64,000 nt of DNA from Fen-178 sp049516835. Its GTDB lineage: Bacteria; Acidobacteriota; Terriglobia; Bryobacterales; Bryobacteraceae. Location of the stretch: contig JBEKSR010000002.1 of the NCBI GenBank assembly GCA_049516835.1, positions 51,744 to 115,743 of the forward strand, given 5' to 3'. The stretch's first letter is position 1; the number at the start of each line of letters is the position of its first letter. Below are positions 62,512-64,000 of this stretch, piece by piece. The translations under genes and the position numbers were made by a program. The notes below the pieces were generated by a model. It had not been told where the DNA came from and ran no database searches. It saw only the letters and a program-made list of their open reading frames with translations.

Positions 62512-63609
62512 ATGGAGAACGCCCGCGATTCGTCTATCTGGCGGAGCCTCGCCGTCGCTTTTGGGGACGGCCTGGCATTTGGCGTGGGGATGAAACTCAC
62601 GCAAAACGCGGCCCGCCAACCCGGCACGCCGCATTCCGGCGCCACCGCTTTGGCCGACCGTTTCGAACGCCTCGAGCACCGTATCGAACGTCTCGAGCAC
62701 ACCCCCATCGCCGGTCCGGAGGCGGCCCCTGGGCCGGGGCCCGTGGGTTTCGCACGAAAGGTGATCGAGGCCGTGGTCCAGGCCGTCGACGAGCGCCTCA
62801 ACGAACACGCCAAACAATTGGAACGCCGCCTGGCCGAACTCGAAGCCCGGATCGCCGAAGTCCGAAGCCAGTTCGTGGACGAGATCGTCGCCGTCCACAA
62901 TCGCCTGGAAGGGGATATGCATGGTTTTGCGGAGTCGGAGCGGCAACTGCGCGAAGAGATACGGCTCGCGGCTGACCGCCCACCGGGCCTGGATGCCTCG
63001 GCGGCGGAGGCCGCCATCGAGATGAAGCTCGCGCCCCTGCGCGTGGAAACCGCCGAAATGCGGCAACGGCTGGCGGAGAGCGATCGCACCATCGCCGAGA
63101 TGGCCGCCGTTCACAATCGCGTGGAAGGGGAGATGCAGGGTTTTGCGGAGTCGGAACAGCAACTACGCGAGGAGATACGGCTTATGGCTGACCGCTCATC
63201 CAGCTTCGATGCCTCGGCGGCGGAAGCCGCCATCGAGATGAAGCTCGCGCCCCTGCGCGTGGAAGTCACCGAAATGAGGCAACGGCTGGCGGAGAGCGAT
63301 CGCACCGTCCTGGAGGTCATCCTGGCCATTGGCCAGATGTGCCGGCAGGCCGCCGAGCGAATCGCCGAGCCCGCGCCGCTGCCGCCCGGGAGCGCGCCGG
63401 CACTCTTCCATACCGAGCCGCCGCTCAATGGAACCGGCGATTCACTGGGCGCAGCCCCGGAGGAGCCTGGAGTCCCGATGGACCCGTCCTTTGAATCTCC
63501 GGCGCCGGCCTTCGAGCAGCTCAAGAAGGCCACTTCGCTCTGGCGGGTTCCGCTGGTTTCTTCGTTCCTGGTCACCACCGGCGGTTTGCTGCTGCTGCAT
63601 TATCTGTAG
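62512..63609 (+). CDS. Coiled-coil protein with internal tandem duplication and C-terminal membrane anchor
   Basis: 365 residues from ATG 62512. The N-terminal part has a heptad-like repeat (RFERLEHRIERLEH). A 72-residue unit then occurs twice (VHNRLEGDMHGFAESERQLR / VHNRVEGEMQGFAESEQQLR, both ending in a MRQRLAESDRT helix), from a 216-bp tandem duplication at 62893-63108 and 63109-63324. A Pro-rich linker and a C-terminal hydrophobic anchor (VPLVSSFLVTTGGLLLLHYL) follow. Probably a long helical rod attached to the membrane; function unknown. Confidence 0.8.
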   Translation: MENARDSSIWRSLAVAFGDGLAFGVGMKLTQNAARQPGTPHSGATALADRFERLEHRIERLEHTPIAGPEAAPGPGPVGFARKVIEAVVQAVDERLNEHAKQLERRLAELEARIAEVRSQFVDEIVAVHNRLEGDMHGFAESERQLREEIRLAADRPPGLDASAAEAAIEMKLAPLRVETAEMRQRLAESDRTIAEMAAVHNRVEGEMQGFAESEQQLREEIRLMADRSSSFDASAAEAAIEMKLAPLRVEVTEMRQRLAESDRTVLEVILAIGQMCRQAAERIAEPAPLPPGSAPALFHTEPPLNGTGDSLGAAPEEPGVPMDPSFESPAPAFEQLKKATSLWRVPLVSSFLVTTGGLLLLHYL

Positions 63610-63659
63610 CTCGTGGGGGCAGAAGCGTCCCATAGTCCACCCCGCGGTACCATGAGATT

Positions 63660-64000
63660 ATGTCCGAAACTCTCACCATTGCCGGTCGCGAATTCCGTTC
63701 GCGCCTTATCGTAGGAACCGGGAAGTACCGCAGTTTCCTGGAGATGCAGCGGTGCCACGAGGCCTCGGGCGCGGAGATGGTGACCGTTGCCGTGCGCCGT
63801 GTGAACCTCACCGACCGCTCCCAGGAATCGCTCCTCGATTACATCGACCGCTCCCGGATCTTCATCCTTCCCAACACGGCCGGCTGCTACACCGCCGACG
63901 ACGCCGTGCGCACCGCCATGCTGGCGCGCGAGGTGGGCCTGTCCCACTGGATCAAGCTGGAGGTAATCGGGGACGAGAAGACCCTGTTTCCGGATAACGC
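63660..64000 (+). CDS. thiG: Thiazole synthase (partial, runs off window)
   Basis: 113 codons visible from ATG 63660. TLTIAGREFRSRLIVGTGKY, then FLEMQRCHEASGAEMVTVAV, RRVNLTDR, LPNTAGCYTADDAVRTAMLA and WIKLEVIGD are ThiG signatures; the Lys of KLEVIGD is the catalytic Schiff-base residue. ThiG makes the thiazole phosphate of thiamin from deoxyxylulose phosphate, glycine imine and ThiS-thiocarboxylate. No thiS is seen immediately upstream. Confidence 0.95.
   Translation, partial: MSETLTIAGREFRSRLIVGTGKYRSFLEMQRCHEASGAEMVTVAVRRVNLTDRSQESLLDYIDRSRIFILPNTAGCYTADDAVRTAMLAREVGLSHWIKLEVIGDEKTLFPDN

Overview
The window is GC-rich bacterial chromosome and most resembles an acidobacterium of the Bryobacterales / 'Solibacter' type. 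The reasons are an Oar-like TonB-dependent receptor with an N-terminal carboxypeptidase-regulatory domain, Tat-exported DUF362 and DUF1501 proteins, a DUF1549/DUF1553 protein with a PPC-domain partner, PEP-CTERM and VPEID-CTERM sorting signals, and an exosortase E/CPBP protease fusion. This placement is inferred from gene content; there is no rRNA gene in the window.

Layout. 1-24.4 kb is largely envelope and catabolic: a TonB receptor (3' end cut by the window edge), two DUF362 paralogues, a secreted subtilisin-like protease, a PEP-CTERM protein, an MFS carrier divergent from a sugar-acid dehydratase-like enolase-superfamily gene, the DUF1549-DUF1501-PPC operon on the minus strand, and a translationally coupled enoyl-CoA hydratase / CoA-transferase / MFS operon. 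24.4-26.3 kb holds a compact exosortase E/VPEID-CTERM module: a 52-residue substrate with its own promoter, followed by the sorting enzyme. 26.3-35.3 kb mixes mutL with accessory genes: a Phd/PIN toxin-antitoxin pair under a perfect 20-bp palindrome, a secreted beta-helix protein, a nuclease-NTPase protein that may act in defence, and a HigB/HigA-like pair whose toxin is frameshifted. 35.35-36.2 kb is a gene-free, repeat-rich stretch.

36.2-43.3 kb is housekeeping: recO, glyQ, glyS (with an odd proline-rich insert), ppdK, then a Uma2-family gene. 43.3-49.8 kb has three large membrane glycosyltransferase-like proteins, one ending in a malectin-like domain, and a Nudix hydrolase. 49.8-55.0 kb is an accessory block that looks less GC-rich: DUF2971, a 64-residue orphan, two zinc-ribbon membrane proteins and a BrnT/antitoxin pair. 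55.0-64.0 kb returns to core genes: mutS2, a nucleotidyltransferase, a bacterioferritin-like gene, bcp, gatB, rph, rdgB, a coiled-coil protein and the 5' part of thiG.

Three copies of a GGGGTCAGAC-type inverted repeat all lie between divergently transcribed genes. I saw no rRNA, tRNA, CRISPR array, intact insertion sequence or origin.
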